This document shows, in pieces, positions 53,225 through 62,189 of a DNA stretch of 64,000 nucleotides. The position numbers and the translations under genes were made by a program. The notes under the pieces were generated by a model that made no database searches, had not been told where the DNA came from, and saw nothing but the letters and a program-made list of their open reading frames with translations. This DNA is from Candidatus Mailhella excrementigallinarum (lineage in GTDB: Bacteria; Desulfobacterota; Desulfovibrionia; Desulfovibrionales; Desulfovibrionaceae), in assembly GCA_944324075.1 (NCBI GenBank), contig CALUUZ010000001.1, positions 62,001 to 126,000 of the forward strand. The letters run 5' to 3'. Positions within the stretch are counted from its first letter, which is position 1. The number at the start of each line of letters is the position of its first letter.

Positions 53225-54961
53225 GTGACCCATGACCTCAATCTTGTCTTCACTCTTGCCGGAGGGCTGAGCGCGGCCCTTGTCCTCGGTTTCATCACGC
53301 AGAAGCTCCGTCTTTCCCCTCTGGTGGGCTATCTGCTGGCGGGCATTGCGGTGGGCCCGCACTCCCCCGGCTTTGTGGCCGATGCCTCCACAGCTTCACA
53401 ATACGCAGAAATAGGCATCATTCTGCTCATGTTCGGAGTCGGTCTGCACTTTCACCTCAAGGATCTGCTGGCCGTACAGGCGGTGGCCCTGCCCGGCGCG
53501 ATTGTCCAGATCGCCGTCTCCACGCTTCTGGGGGCGGCCATGGCCCTGCCCTTCGGCTGGAACTGGCAGGCCGGGGCCGTTTTCGGCATGGCCGTTTCCG
53601 TGGCGAGCACCGTGGTACTCACCCGCGTACTGACCGACAACCGCGCCCTGCATACGCCCACAGGCCACGTCGCGCTGGGCTGGCTGGTGGTGGAGGATCT
53701 GTTCACCATTCTGGCACTGGTGCTTCTGCCCGCCCTGCTGGACGGCACACGGGGCGATTCTTCGCTATGGTCCGCTCTGGGCGTTACCACGCTCAAGCTT
53801 GCGGCGCTGGTGGCCTTTACCCTGGTCGTGGGGCAGAAGCTCATCCCCTGGCTGCTCGGCTTTGTGGCGCGAACGGGCACGCGGGATCTGTTCACTCTGG
53901 CCGTGCTGGCTCTGGCGCTGGGCATTGCCGTGGGTTCGGCGGAATTCTTCGGTGCGTCCATGGCCCTCGGAGCTTTTCTGGCGGGCATGGTGGTAGGCCA
54001 GTCCGACTTCAGCGCGCGGGCGGCCTCCGAAGCCCTGCCTCTGCGCGACGCCTTTGCCGTACTGTTTTTCGTCTCCGTGGGCATGCTGCTCGATCCCGGC
54101 GCTCTGCCGGAAATATGGCCGCTGATTCTGGTCACCACAGCACTGGTACTGCTCGGCAAGCCGCTGGCTGCGCTTGCTGTCGTCCTTCTGCTGCGCCGTC
54201 CTCTGAGTCAGGCGCTGGGCGTGGCTGCGGCACTGGCCCAGATCGGAGAATTTTCCTTTATTCTGGCCGCGCTGGGCACAAGCTACGGCATCCTTCCCCC
54301 GGAAGCCACCAATGCCGTCATTGCCGCTTCCATCATCTCCATCACGCTCAATCCCCTGTTGTACCGCGCCATCCCCGGTCTGCTGCGCCGTCTGGCGAAA
54401 TACGGCATCAGCGCGGGTCACGTCGCCCCCCTTGCGGAAGAAAACGGCGCGCCCCCCGCGCCCGCCGACAGACAGCGCATCGTGGTGGCTGGCTACGGCC
54501 CCACGGGCCGCAGCATCTCCCGTATTCTGCGGGACAATGACATCGACGTGGTTGTAGTGGAAATGAACATTGACACCGTGCGCACCCTGCGGAAAGCCGG
54601 AATTCCGGCCATTCACGGCGACGCCGCCCAGCACGAGGTGCTGACCCGCGCTGGCGCGGGCATGGCGGACGCGCTGGTCATCTCGTCATCCGCCATGCCC
54701 GCGAAAGAAATCCTCAACGCGGCGCGCGCGGTACGGCCCGGCATCCGGATTCTTGTTCATACCGCCTTTCTGCGGGATGCCATGAAGCTGCACGAAGAGG
54801 CTGGCGTGGCCGCGTTCTCCGGCGAGGGGGAAGTCGCGCTGGCCATGTCCATTCACCTGATGCGCGAATTCGGCGCAACGGAGGAACAGATGGAAAACGA
54901 GCGCCGCCGTATCCGCGCCGCGCTGAACAGCGACGACAGGAAGGATGCCGCGGGGGCATGA
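53225..54961 (+). CDS. CPA2-family cation:proton antiporter (KefC/YbaL-like) with TrkA-N domain
   Basis: A 578-residue protein. About 12 spans cover residues 1-400, including LRLSPLVGYLLAGIAVGPHS, GIILLMFGVGLHFHLKDLLA and FFVSVGMLLDPGALPEIW. The C-terminal RCK/TrkA-N domain (RIVVAGYGPTGRSISRILRD) binds a nucleotide and gates transport. It is closest in layout to YbaL/RosB-type potassium or sodium antiporters. I prefer the GTG at 53225 with GGGGGA six bases upstream, which gives the family start THDLNLVFTLAGGL. ATG codons further upstream (53156) lack a ribosome site and add non-conserved sequence. Confidence 0.85.
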   Translation: MTHDLNLVFTLAGGLSAALVLGFITQKLRLSPLVGYLLAGIAVGPHSPGFVADASTASQYAEIGIILLMFGVGLHFHLKDLLAVQAVALPGAIVQIAVSTLLGAAMALPFGWNWQAGAVFGMAVSVASTVVLTRVLTDNRALHTPTGHVALGWLVVEDLFTILALVLLPALLDGTRGDSSLWSALGVTTLKLAALVAFTLVVGQKLIPWLLGFVARTGTRDLFTLAVLALALGIAVGSAEFFGASMALGAFLAGMVVGQSDFSARAASEALPLRDAFAVLFFVSVGMLLDPGALPEIWPLILVTTALVLLGKPLAALAVVLLLRRPLSQALGVAAALAQIGEFSFILAALGTSYGILPPEATNAVIAASIISITLNPLLYRAIPGLLRRLAKYGISAGHVAPLAEENGAPPAPADRQRIVVAGYGPTGRSISRILRDNDIDVVVVEMNIDTVRTLRKAGIPAIHGDAAQHEVLTRAGAGMADALVISSSAMPAKEILNAARAVRPGIRILVHTAFLRDAMKLHEEAGVAAFSGEGEVALAMSIHLMREFGATEEQMENERRRIRAALNSDDRKDAAGA

Positions 54962-55121
54962 GCGGATGGAGTCTGTTTCAGCCTGAACCCGTTCCCGAAA
55001 CCGGATATGCGTTCTTTTCCCTCTCCCGCTCTCGCAGGCCGCCTCCCCGCCCTTTGAAAAAAGAAGCTCAAAAAGGAAAGGAGAGAACTGTTGACGGGAA
55101 GGAATCTTCCCGCCATTGATA
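54962..55121. other. Intergenic stretch without recognised features
   Basis: No gene or strong hairpin. A TTGACG at 55091 could be part of a promoter for the activator at 55313. Confidence 0.3.
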
Positions 55122-55258
55122 GCGGAGCATTTCGCCATTGAAATGCTCACAGAGTCGAGCGGAACAAGGCTCTGCCCCCCCTGTCCGGTGCTGCTGCACC
55201 CCACTTGCGGCACAGCGATTCTGCGCCGCAGGAGCCTGCGGGCCGGAACGCGGAAAGC
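55122..55258. repeat. Family A repeat (copy A15)
   Basis: The hairpin GGAGCATTTCGCCATTGAAATGC and the CTGCGGGCCGGAACGCGG core are present; the right end is missing or diverged. It lies in the leader of the cassette 3 activator. Confidence 0.6.
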
Positions 55259-55312
55259 GGCGTCCTGTTGTCCCCCGCTGCCCGATCGTATTTCACATTG
55301 AAGGAGGCCGTC

Positions 55313-56845
55313 ATGCAGACCTTCCTTTTCTCGCCCACCCCGGAAGACACGTCATACCCAGAAGACACCGGCAGAGGCATAGCACAGATTCTTGCGGAGA
55401 ATCCGCCGCTGGGCGAAGGCATGATGCGGCTCCATCATGCCCTGAACACCATTTTCACCTTTGATCATATCCTGCTGACCTATGCCACGGAATACAGGGA
55501 AGAAGAGCAGTATTTTCTCTTCCCCGATGTATCCGGCACGGAAAAAATTCCTCTGAACAGCTTCCGCGAACAGCTGCTGGTGCTGCGCAATGGTCCCAAA
55601 AAGGTAATACGGATCGGCAATCAGGATGATCATGGCGTCACCCTCGGGCTTATCAGCCGGATATTCCCCGGTTCACGCTTTTCCGTCATGATCATGCGCG
55701 CGATACTTTCCCGGCAGCTTATCTGCTCGCTTTCCTTCATCCGCATAAGAAAAAGGGGGACTTTTGAGCATCAGCATGTCACTCTGGCATTTTCCCTGTT
55801 CGACATGCTGATGGACTATTGCAGACGGCAGGTACGCCCCAGCCGCAGACGCGAGGCTCCCGAGGAGGACTCAAGATTCCTTTCAGTGACGGAGTTGCCG
55901 GGAATGAAACAGGTCACGGACATGATCTGGCAGGTAGCCCGTCAGCAATGCCCTGTCCTGCTTCTCGGAGAAAGCGGCACGGGCAAGGAAGTTGTGGCGG
56001 AAACGCTGTATCGGGCCTCGGCCCGCGTGGACGCTCCGTTCATCAAGGTCAACTGCGGAGGAATTCCCGATTCGCTGATCGACAGCGAACTGTTCGGGCA
56101 TGAAAAAGGAAGTTTTACGGGAGCAATTCATACCCGCAAGGGAGTTTTTGAACGTGCGCACAGGGGAATGCTTCTTCTTGACGAGATCGGCGAACTGCCG
56201 CCTGCGGGCCAGACCCGCCTGCTCAGAATCCTTCAGGACGGCGTGCTTGAACGCATAGGCGGTTCCGAGGAACAACAGATTGATATCAGAATTATCGCCG
56301 CCACACACCGGGATCTCAGCCGCATGGTGCAGGAGGGACGTTTCCGCGCGGATCTCTATTTCCGCCTTGATGTCTTTCCCATCGTCATCCCGCCGCTGAG
56401 AGAGCGGCCGGAGGATATTCCACTCCTGATCCATTTTCTTACCGCCCAGAAATGCCGGCAGTACTGGGTACGGCAAATCCCCTCCCCTTCCGCCCAAAAC
56501 ATGCGGGAACTGCTGTCTTACCCGTGGCCGGGCAATATACGGGAACTGAACAACGCCGTAGAGCGGGCGGTCATTCTGTGGATAGGCGACATGCGCCGCC
56601 CCTTCACCATATCTGCAAGCGACCGCTTCAGTCCTGCCCAGGCAGTGCCGCCGGCGGCCGGCTATCCGGAAAGTCCGCCCGCAGAAAAACCGGAACCTCT
56701 GAATATGGCCGTGATTCGCCATATCCAAAAAGCCCTTGTCTGGTCGAACGGAAAAATCAGCGGTGCCGGAGGCGCGGCGGAAATTCTGGAACTGCATCCG
56801 AATACCCTCCGAGCGAAAATGCGCAAGCTCGGTCTTCTGCCCTGA
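55313..56845 (+). CDS. Sigma-54-dependent activator with GSFTGA loop (cassette 3)
   Basis: A 510-residue regulator. Residues 1-180 form a GAF-like sensory domain without a recognised ligand. The AAA+ core has Walker A LLGESGTGKEVVAETLYRAS near residue 219, LLDEIGELPPAGQTRLLRIL and the arginine-rich sensor region PPLRERPEDIPLL. The sigma-54 contact loop reads GSFTGA, not GAFTGA, at about residue 266. The C-terminal Fis-type helix-turn-helix is AAEILELHPNTLRAKMRKLG. AAGGAGG precedes the ATG at 55313. It lies just upstream of, and in the same direction as, the cassette 3 enzymes, with a strong -24/-12 promoter between. Confidence 0.87.
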   Translation: MQTFLFSPTPEDTSYPEDTGRGIAQILAENPPLGEGMMRLHHALNTIFTFDHILLTYATEYREEEQYFLFPDVSGTEKIPLNSFREQLLVLRNGPKKVIRIGNQDDHGVTLGLISRIFPGSRFSVMIMRAILSRQLICSLSFIRIRKRGTFEHQHVTLAFSLFDMLMDYCRRQVRPSRRREAPEEDSRFLSVTELPGMKQVTDMIWQVARQQCPVLLLGESGTGKEVVAETLYRASARVDAPFIKVNCGGIPDSLIDSELFGHEKGSFTGAIHTRKGVFERAHRGMLLLDEIGELPPAGQTRLLRILQDGVLERIGGSEEQQIDIRIIAATHRDLSRMVQEGRFRADLYFRLDVFPIVIPPLRERPEDIPLLIHFLTAQKCRQYWVRQIPSPSAQNMRELLSYPWPGNIRELNNAVERAVILWIGDMRRPFTISASDRFSPAQAVPPAAGYPESPPAEKPEPLNMAVIRHIQKALVWSNGKISGAGGAAEILELHPNTLRAKMRKLGLLP

Positions 56846-56879
56846 AGGCAGCACCATATTTCGTATTTTTTCAGATTTC

Positions 56880-56891
56880 ACCATATATGGT
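56880..56891. promoter_or_regulatory. ACCATATATGGT palindrome, activator-site candidate
   Basis: A perfect 12-bp palindrome 77 bases upstream of the cassette 3 -24 element. Half-sites ACCATAT at about 56850 and ATATGGT at about 56907 flank it, giving an array of related sites. Confidence 0.55.
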
Positions 56892-56911
56892 TCCACAAGC
56901 GACCTGATATG

Positions 56912-56932
56912 GTTATTCTCAGGGAGAATAAC
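56912..56932. promoter_or_regulatory. 21-bp palindrome, activator-site candidate
   Basis: GTTATTCTC-AGG-GAGAATAAC with perfect 9-bp arms, about 36 bases upstream of the -24 element. It could also be the terminator of the activator gene, but the lack of GC content argues for protein binding. Confidence 0.5.
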
Positions 56933-56967
56933 TTTATAATTATTTAGTATTATTATATTTTTTATCA

Positions 56968-56982
56968 TGGCACAGCTTTTGC
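56968..56982 (+). promoter_or_regulatory. Sigma-54 promoter of cassette 3
   Basis: TGGCACAGCTTTTGC is a perfect match to TGGCAC-N5-TTGC, with GG and GC ten bases apart. The start would fall near 56994, about 58 bases before the reductase ATG. Best promoter match in the window. Confidence 0.85.
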
Positions 56983-57051
56983 TTTTCTTTTCTGCACAGC
57001 GCATGCGTTTCCTCAACCCGTTACCGCAGATATGCAAGCAGGAGCTTAATC

Positions 57052-59040
57052 ATGAATCGTCCCTACCCGCATCTTTTTAAACCTCTCCAGGTTGGAAAGC
57101 TGCGCTTCCGCAACCGCATCTGGACCGCGCCCACGGCTCAGGCCATGCATTTTCTCACTTCCGAGGGCTATCTCCGCCATGAATCCATTGAGCATTTCAG
57201 GAACAGAGCTCTGGGCGGAGCGGCCTGTGTGACGCTGGGCGAGGCTTCCGTAGATCAGGACAGAGGCGCCTCCCATTTTCATAATGTCAATCTCCAGGAC
57301 ATTCACAATCTGCCGTACCTCACGCAGATGACCGACGCCATCCATCAGGCAGGGGCCATTGCCTCCATTGAAATAGAACACGGCGGAAAATACGCTTTTC
57401 CGCAAGTCAATGGTGGGCGCAATCCCATTGCTCCTACCGGCTGCGTCCTTCCCAACGGGCAGATCGTGGACGAAATTACCGAGGATCAGATGGATGAGGT
57501 AGCGGATCATTTTGCCGAAACCTGCCATTATCTGCAGAACGCCGGCTTCAAAATGTGCCTGATACACGGTGCGCATCAGTGGCTGCTGGGTCAGTTCCTG
57601 TCTCCCGCCGAAAACCGTCGGAAGGACAAATGGGGCGGCAGCCTTGAAAACCGGGCGCGCTTCCCGATGATGGTTCTTGATCGTATCCGTCAGCGTGTCG
57701 GACGCGATTTCCTTCTTGAATACCGCATCTCCGGTACGGAAGGACAGCCCGGCGGGCTGGAAATTGATGAAGCCTGCGAGTTCATCAAGATGGTCGAGGA
57801 CAAGATCGACATGGTGCATTTCTCCCGGGGCAACCGCGGCGTGCTGCGCAGTCGCCCGGAAATGTTCCCCTCCGAGTTCATGCCCAAATGCCCCAACGAA
57901 TACATGGGCATCGCCGCCAAAAAGCACGGCATCAGAATTCCGGTCATCATCGTGGGCAGCATCACCGATCCGGAGGATGCCGAGCGCATGATCGCCGAAG
58001 GCCATTGCGACGCCGTGGCTATGGCCCGCACCGTCATTGCCGACCCGGAATGGGCCAACAAGGCGCGTCTCGGCAAGCGTGAGGAAATTCGCCCCTGTAT
58101 CAAGTGCTTCAACTGTCTGGATGAAAAGAACGGGCGCATCTTCGGAGGCGGCATCACCAGCTTCACCCGCGATGTGGTCAAGCGCTATGCCTGCTCCGTC
58201 AACCCCCGTATCGGTATCGAAACCGACGGTATCCCCCCTGCCACGGAGAAAAAAGTTGTCTCCATCATCGGCGGCGGCCCCGCCGGCATGCAGGCCGCCA
58301 TCACCGCCGCCGAACGCGGCCATGAAGTACGCCTTTACGAAAAAAGCGATCATCTGGGCGGCCAGATTTTCTTTGCCGACTTTGTATCGTTCAAGTATCC
58401 GCTCATGGAGTTCAAGAACTGGCTGATCAGCCGCGTCGGTCAGCTTGGCATCAAGGTCTTCCTGAATACAGAAGCAACGCCTGAACTCATCGAAGCCTCG
58501 TATCCCGATGTCGTCATTGCCTGTACGGGGTCCCGCCCCGATCTGCCTCCCATCCCCGGTATCGAGGGGAGCAATGTCATGCTCGCCGCCAACGCCTTTG
58601 TGAACCGTGAAACCGTCGGCAAAAAGGTCGTGGTTGTGGGCGCTGGCGACACTGGCTGCGAATGCGCCCTGCATCTTGCCGAAATCGGACGGGATGTAAC
58701 ACTGGTGGAAATGGACGAATTCATCGCCCGGCGCACCGGATACACCCAGCGTATTGTGCTGGTGGAAAAAATCGAAACCAATGAGCATATTTCCTGCATC
58801 ACCAGAGCCTGCTGCAAACGGGCGGACGACAGGGGCGTGACCGTTGAAACGCCGGAAGGCGAACGCTTCCTTGAAGCCGACACCGTTGTCGTCGCTCTCG
58901 GCACACGTGCGCTTCAGGATGAAGCCGAAGCCTTCCGCGACTGCGCGCCGACCTTCTGGCTGGCGGGCGACTGCGCCGAAGGCCCGAAAAACGTGCGTCA
59001 CGCCATCCGCAACGGCTACGACGCCGCGTGCAGACTGTAA
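57052..59040 (+). CDS. OYE-type NAD(P)H:flavin oxidoreductase with FMN, 4Fe-4S and FAD/NAD domains
   Basis: A 662-residue enzyme of the 2,4-dienoyl-CoA reductase/BaiCD/trimethylamine dehydrogenase architecture. Residues 1-340 are the FMN-binding TIM barrel (LFKPLQVGKLRFRNRIWTAP, LSPAENRRKDKWGGSLENR). A cysteine cluster CIKCFNCLD near 349-355 with a fourth Cys in YACSVNP near 380 binds 4Fe-4S; the spacing to the last Cys is longer than usual. Then comes an FAD/NAD domain with VSIIGGGPAGMQAAITAAER and VVVVGAGDTGCECALHLAEI. It should move a hydride from NAD(P)H through FAD and Fe-S to FMN and reduce an activated double bond. GGAG precedes the ATG. First gene of the cassette 3 operon. BaiCD or BaiH-like bile acid reduction is possible but unsupported by neighbours. 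Confidence 0.87.
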   Translation: MNRPYPHLFKPLQVGKLRFRNRIWTAPTAQAMHFLTSEGYLRHESIEHFRNRALGGAACVTLGEASVDQDRGASHFHNVNLQDIHNLPYLTQMTDAIHQAGAIASIEIEHGGKYAFPQVNGGRNPIAPTGCVLPNGQIVDEITEDQMDEVADHFAETCHYLQNAGFKMCLIHGAHQWLLGQFLSPAENRRKDKWGGSLENRARFPMMVLDRIRQRVGRDFLLEYRISGTEGQPGGLEIDEACEFIKMVEDKIDMVHFSRGNRGVLRSRPEMFPSEFMPKCPNEYMGIAAKKHGIRIPVIIVGSITDPEDAERMIAEGHCDAVAMARTVIADPEWANKARLGKREEIRPCIKCFNCLDEKNGRIFGGGITSFTRDVVKRYACSVNPRIGIETDGIPPATEKKVVSIIGGGPAGMQAAITAAERGHEVRLYEKSDHLGGQIFFADFVSFKYPLMEFKNWLISRVGQLGIKVFLNTEATPELIEASYPDVVIACTGSRPDLPPIPGIEGSNVMLAANAFVNRETVGKKVVVVGAGDTGCECALHLAEIGRDVTLVEMDEFIARRTGYTQRIVLVEKIETNEHISCITRACCKRADDRGVTVETPEGERFLEADTVVVALGTRALQDEAEAFRDCAPTFWLAGDCAEGPKNVRHAIRNGYDAACRL

Positions 59041-59119
59041 ATACGCCGCCCCTGCAATCCTCCGGAATCCGGACACTCGCGGGCGGAGTTTCTCCGCCCG
59101 CAATACCAAGGAGCACTCC

Positions 59120-60139
59120 ATGCCATCGTTCCGCTTTCTCGCTGCGACTGTACTGGCGCTGACGCTCATATCCACTGCCCCCAGTCTCGCCGCCGATTCT
59201 CCGTCAACCCTCTACAAAAAAAACAAGGTCACTCTGCTGCTGGGCACAAACGCAGGAGGAGGCAGTGATCTCGGCGGCCGTATCATAGCCAAGCACTGGC
59301 CCGAAATTGCCGGTAGCGACATGATTGTGAAAAATATGCCGGGAGGAGGCGGAATTGTCGCCGTGAATTATCTGGTCAACAGCTGCCGCCCGGACGGGCT
59401 CACCATGCACATGATGATGTTTGGTTCCTCGTATCAGCTGCCCTACCTCACCAAAAACAGAGCGGCCAAGTACGATGCCTCCAGACTGCACTATGTGCTG
59501 GGCGCCTATCAGGAACCATGGGTTCTGGTAGCCTCCGGAAAATTCAGTTCGCTTGACGATGTCGCCAGGGCCGGGAACCTGACCTACGGCATCATGAACC
59601 CTCTGGAAGGTAACAATTTCGCCATGCTGCCCGTTCTGGAGGCTCTGCAACTCAAGGCCAAAGTGGTGACAGGATACAAAAGCCAGCAGGAAGCGCTCCT
59701 GGCCGTCGCAAAAGGTGAAGTGGACATTACCATGGGCCCTTTGTCCCAGGTCATGCGGGAAGTAGATCATGGCGTACTGCAAAAACCCTTCCTGCTTATG
59801 GAACGCGAACGCTCCCCCTTCATTCCCGATGTTCCCACCTTCTTTGAAGCCGTGCATGTCACTCCGGAAATCGACGTCCTGTACGAACAGTGCAGGCCTT
59901 TGTGCGTGGCCGTGCGCATGATGGCCGTACCGGAAGATACTCCTGACGAAATCGTGGCATTTCTGCGTGACGCGTTCACCCGCATGGCTGAAAGCGAATC
60001 CTTCGAAGCGGATGCCCGCAAGGCATTTCTGCTCGGCGGAAACTGCCTTACCGGTCAGGAACTGCAGGATTTTATCAGAACGGCCTTTAATGTGGACTTC
60101 AGCTCCATCATGGAAAAACTGAACAAGTATTCCCAATAG
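59120..60139 (+). CDS. Tripartite tricarboxylate transporter binding protein (TctC)
   Basis: A 339-residue periplasmic protein with a signal peptide (MPSFRFLAATVLALTLISTA, then PSLAA). The mature region has VTLLLGTNAGGGSDLGGRII and IVKNMPGGGGIVAVNYLVNS, the ligand-phosphate/carboxylate-type loops of the TctC (Bug) family. Unlike most members its C-terminal half is diverged (LYEQCRPLCVAVRMMAVPED in place of the usual GWWG-LPK region). It binds a carboxylate for TctAB. AAGGAG precedes the ATG at 59120. Confidence 0.87.
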   Translation: MPSFRFLAATVLALTLISTAPSLAADSPSTLYKKNKVTLLLGTNAGGGSDLGGRIIAKHWPEIAGSDMIVKNMPGGGGIVAVNYLVNSCRPDGLTMHMMMFGSSYQLPYLTKNRAAKYDASRLHYVLGAYQEPWVLVASGKFSSLDDVARAGNLTYGIMNPLEGNNFAMLPVLEALQLKAKVVTGYKSQQEALLAVAKGEVDITMGPLSQVMREVDHGVLQKPFLLMERERSPFIPDVPTFFEAVHVTPEIDVLYEQCRPLCVAVRMMAVPEDTPDEIVAFLRDAFTRMAESESFEADARKAFLLGGNCLTGQELQDFIRTAFNVDFSSIMEKLNKYSQ

Positions 60140-60215
60140 ATTTTCCGTAACTCGTCCATCCTCCAGCCTGATACGCTTCACAACCGTCAACTTCCATCCG
60201 CTCTCAGGAGGAGCT

Positions 60216-61706
60216 ATGCTGGAAAGTATTTTAGTCGGACTGGGATACCTGCTGGAACCGGCCACATGGGGCTGGATCCTCGGCGGGACACTGCTGGGGC
60301 TTATACTGGGAATCATCCCCGGCCTTGGAAGCCTCATCGGTATGGCGCTGTTTCTTCCCTTCACATTCAAGCTGGATATCATGCAGGCCATGCCGTTCAT
60401 GGTAGCGCTCAGCGCCGTCGGCTTTACCGGAGGTTCCATCACCGCGATACTTCTGGGCGTTCCCGGCGACGCTTCCAATATCGCCACCATGCTTGACGGC
60501 CACCCCATGACCAGGAAAGGCGAAGGTGCCCGCGCCATCGGCGCGGCTCTCACTGCCAGTCTGGTTGGCGGAGTCATGGCTACCGGTTTCGCATTGATCA
60601 TGATGTTCGCCATCATGCCGATCATCATGTCCATCACGTCCAGAGAAATGGTGTTCATCATCCTTATCGGGCTGGCCTTCATCAGCATGCTGGGCAATGA
60701 AGGCCGCGTCAAAAGCCTCATCAGCGGATGCCTGGGACTCATGCTCTCCTGCATAGGCATGGTTATGGTCTCCGGTGAAGTACGTTTTACCTTCGATCAG
60801 GGCTTTCTGTTCGAGGGGCTTCCCATCGTGCCGGTCTGCTTCGGTCTGTTCGCCGTGCCGCCCATGGTGGAACTGGCCATGAAGGGCAGTGAGGGCACCA
60901 TTTCCGAAGTAAGCCTCTCCTCTCTCTCCGTAAAGGATACCCTGCAAGGCACATGGGACGTGCTGCGCAACAAGTTCCTGTGCCTGCGCTGTGCCGTCAT
61001 AGGCTACTTCTTCGGCATTCTTCCCGGTGTAGGGGCCAATGCCGCCGTATTTCTGGCCTATGGCCATGCCAAGGCCACGGACAGGAATCCTGACAGTTTC
61101 GGCAGAGGCAACGTCAGAGGCGTCATAGGCCCTGAAAGTTGCAACAATGCCAAGGAATCCGGATCATGGCTCACCACCTTCGCCCTTGGAGTACCCGGGA
61201 GTTCAACCGGTGCAATCGGGCTGGGCGCCCTCATGATGATGGGCATCATGCCCGGCCCGGGAATGCTGACCGAACACCTCGACATCACCTTCTCCTTGCT
61301 GATGATCGTTGCTCTGGCCAATATCCTTGGTTTCATCATCTGTTTTCCCCTCGTGGCGCAGCTCGCCAGAATTGCGGCCATACCCTCGCGCATTCTGGTT
61401 CCCATAGTCCTTATCTTCATTGTGGTCGGAACATACGCCAACCGCTCCCTGATGGAAGATATCATTCTGCTGCTCATCTTTTCCGTGATCGGGCTGCTTG
61501 TAAAACGCTTCAAATACAATGCCGGGAGCATGCTGCTTGGATATATTCTCGGAACCATGTTTGAAAACTACCTTTTTATCAGTCTTCAGATTGAAGGTAT
61601 AACATTTTTCATGCATCCTATTCCTCTTTTCCTTATTGCCTGTCTGATTCTTTTTCTGACCTGGCCCGTGGTGCGTAAAATAATGCGTGGAGGTCACGAA
61701 TGCTGA
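60216..61706 (+). CDS. Tripartite tricarboxylate transporter large permease (TctA)
   Basis: A 496-residue membrane protein with about 12 spans. It has the family hallmark glycine/proline-rich loops LGLILGIIPGLGSLIGMALF and GYFFGILPGVGANAAVFLAY, and GVPGSSTGAIGLGALMMMGI. AGGAGG lies four bases before the ATG. It ends inside the start of tctB with a seven-base overlap (ATGCTGA), so the two are translationally coupled. Confidence 0.92.
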   Translation: MLESILVGLGYLLEPATWGWILGGTLLGLILGIIPGLGSLIGMALFLPFTFKLDIMQAMPFMVALSAVGFTGGSITAILLGVPGDASNIATMLDGHPMTRKGEGARAIGAALTASLVGGVMATGFALIMMFAIMPIIMSITSREMVFIILIGLAFISMLGNEGRVKSLISGCLGLMLSCIGMVMVSGEVRFTFDQGFLFEGLPIVPVCFGLFAVPPMVELAMKGSEGTISEVSLSSLSVKDTLQGTWDVLRNKFLCLRCAVIGYFFGILPGVGANAAVFLAYGHAKATDRNPDSFGRGNVRGVIGPESCNNAKESGSWLTTFALGVPGSSTGAIGLGALMMMGIMPGPGMLTEHLDITFSLLMIVALANILGFIICFPLVAQLARIAAIPSRILVPIVLIFIVVGTYANRSLMEDIILLLIFSVIGLLVKRFKYNAGSMLLGYILGTMFENYLFISLQIEGITFFMHPIPLFLIACLILFLTWPVVRKIMRGGHEC

Positions 61707-62179
61707 GAAGAACAAGAGAAAACTTTTTCAGTCTGGGCATCATACTTATTATCACCCTGGTATTTTTATATTATGCATCGCAACTTGACTTTTTTGAAAG
61801 CAAGATCATGCCGATATTTATCGGCATCATCATGATGATTCTTCTGGTTATGGCATTCTATAATGAATACACAAAAACAGGGTGTCTGACTCTGTCTGAA
61901 GATGAAAATTCCACAGATGACATCGGCGCTCACGATATGAAAACCCTGAAGTGTATTCTACCAATTTTTATTCTTGTCGGACTAATCTATATATTTGGAT
62001 TTTATGCATCAACTTTTATATTCATCTTTTCCTATATGAAAATTTCAGGAAGCTCCATATACAGCAGTATTATAATTTCAATCCTGTGTACAGCATTCAT
62101 ATATGTGGCATTTCCCATACTTCTGGAAACTCCTCTTTATACCGGTCTGCTGATGCAGCACTTCAACCTGCCCTTCTGA
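61700..62179 (+). CDS. Tripartite tricarboxylate transporter small permease (TctB)
   Basis: A 159-residue four-span protein (NFFSLGIILIITLVFLYYAS; IMPIFIGIIMMILLVMAFYN; LPIFILVGLIYIFGFYASTF; SIIISILCTAFIYVAFPILL), the expected size and layout of TctB. Its base composition is clearly more AT-rich than its neighbours, which may reflect the many Ile/Phe codons or foreign origin. It overlaps tctA and is followed after ten bases by the MmgE/PrpD gene. Confidence 0.85.
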   Translation: MLRRTRENFFSLGIILIITLVFLYYASQLDFFESKIMPIFIGIIMMILLVMAFYNEYTKTGCLTLSEDENSTDDIGAHDMKTLKCILPIFILVGLIYIFGFYASTFIFIFSYMKISGSSIYSSIIISILCTAFIYVAFPILLETPLYTGLLMQHFNLPF

Positions 62180-62189
62180 GGTGTCTGAA

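Noticed and set aside
57046..59175. Open frame of 709 codons on the minus strand opposite the OYE-type reductase
   Set aside because: Histidine- and glycine-rich shadow translation with no domain; the plus-strand gene has all FMN, Fe-S and FAD motifs and a sigma-54 promoter.
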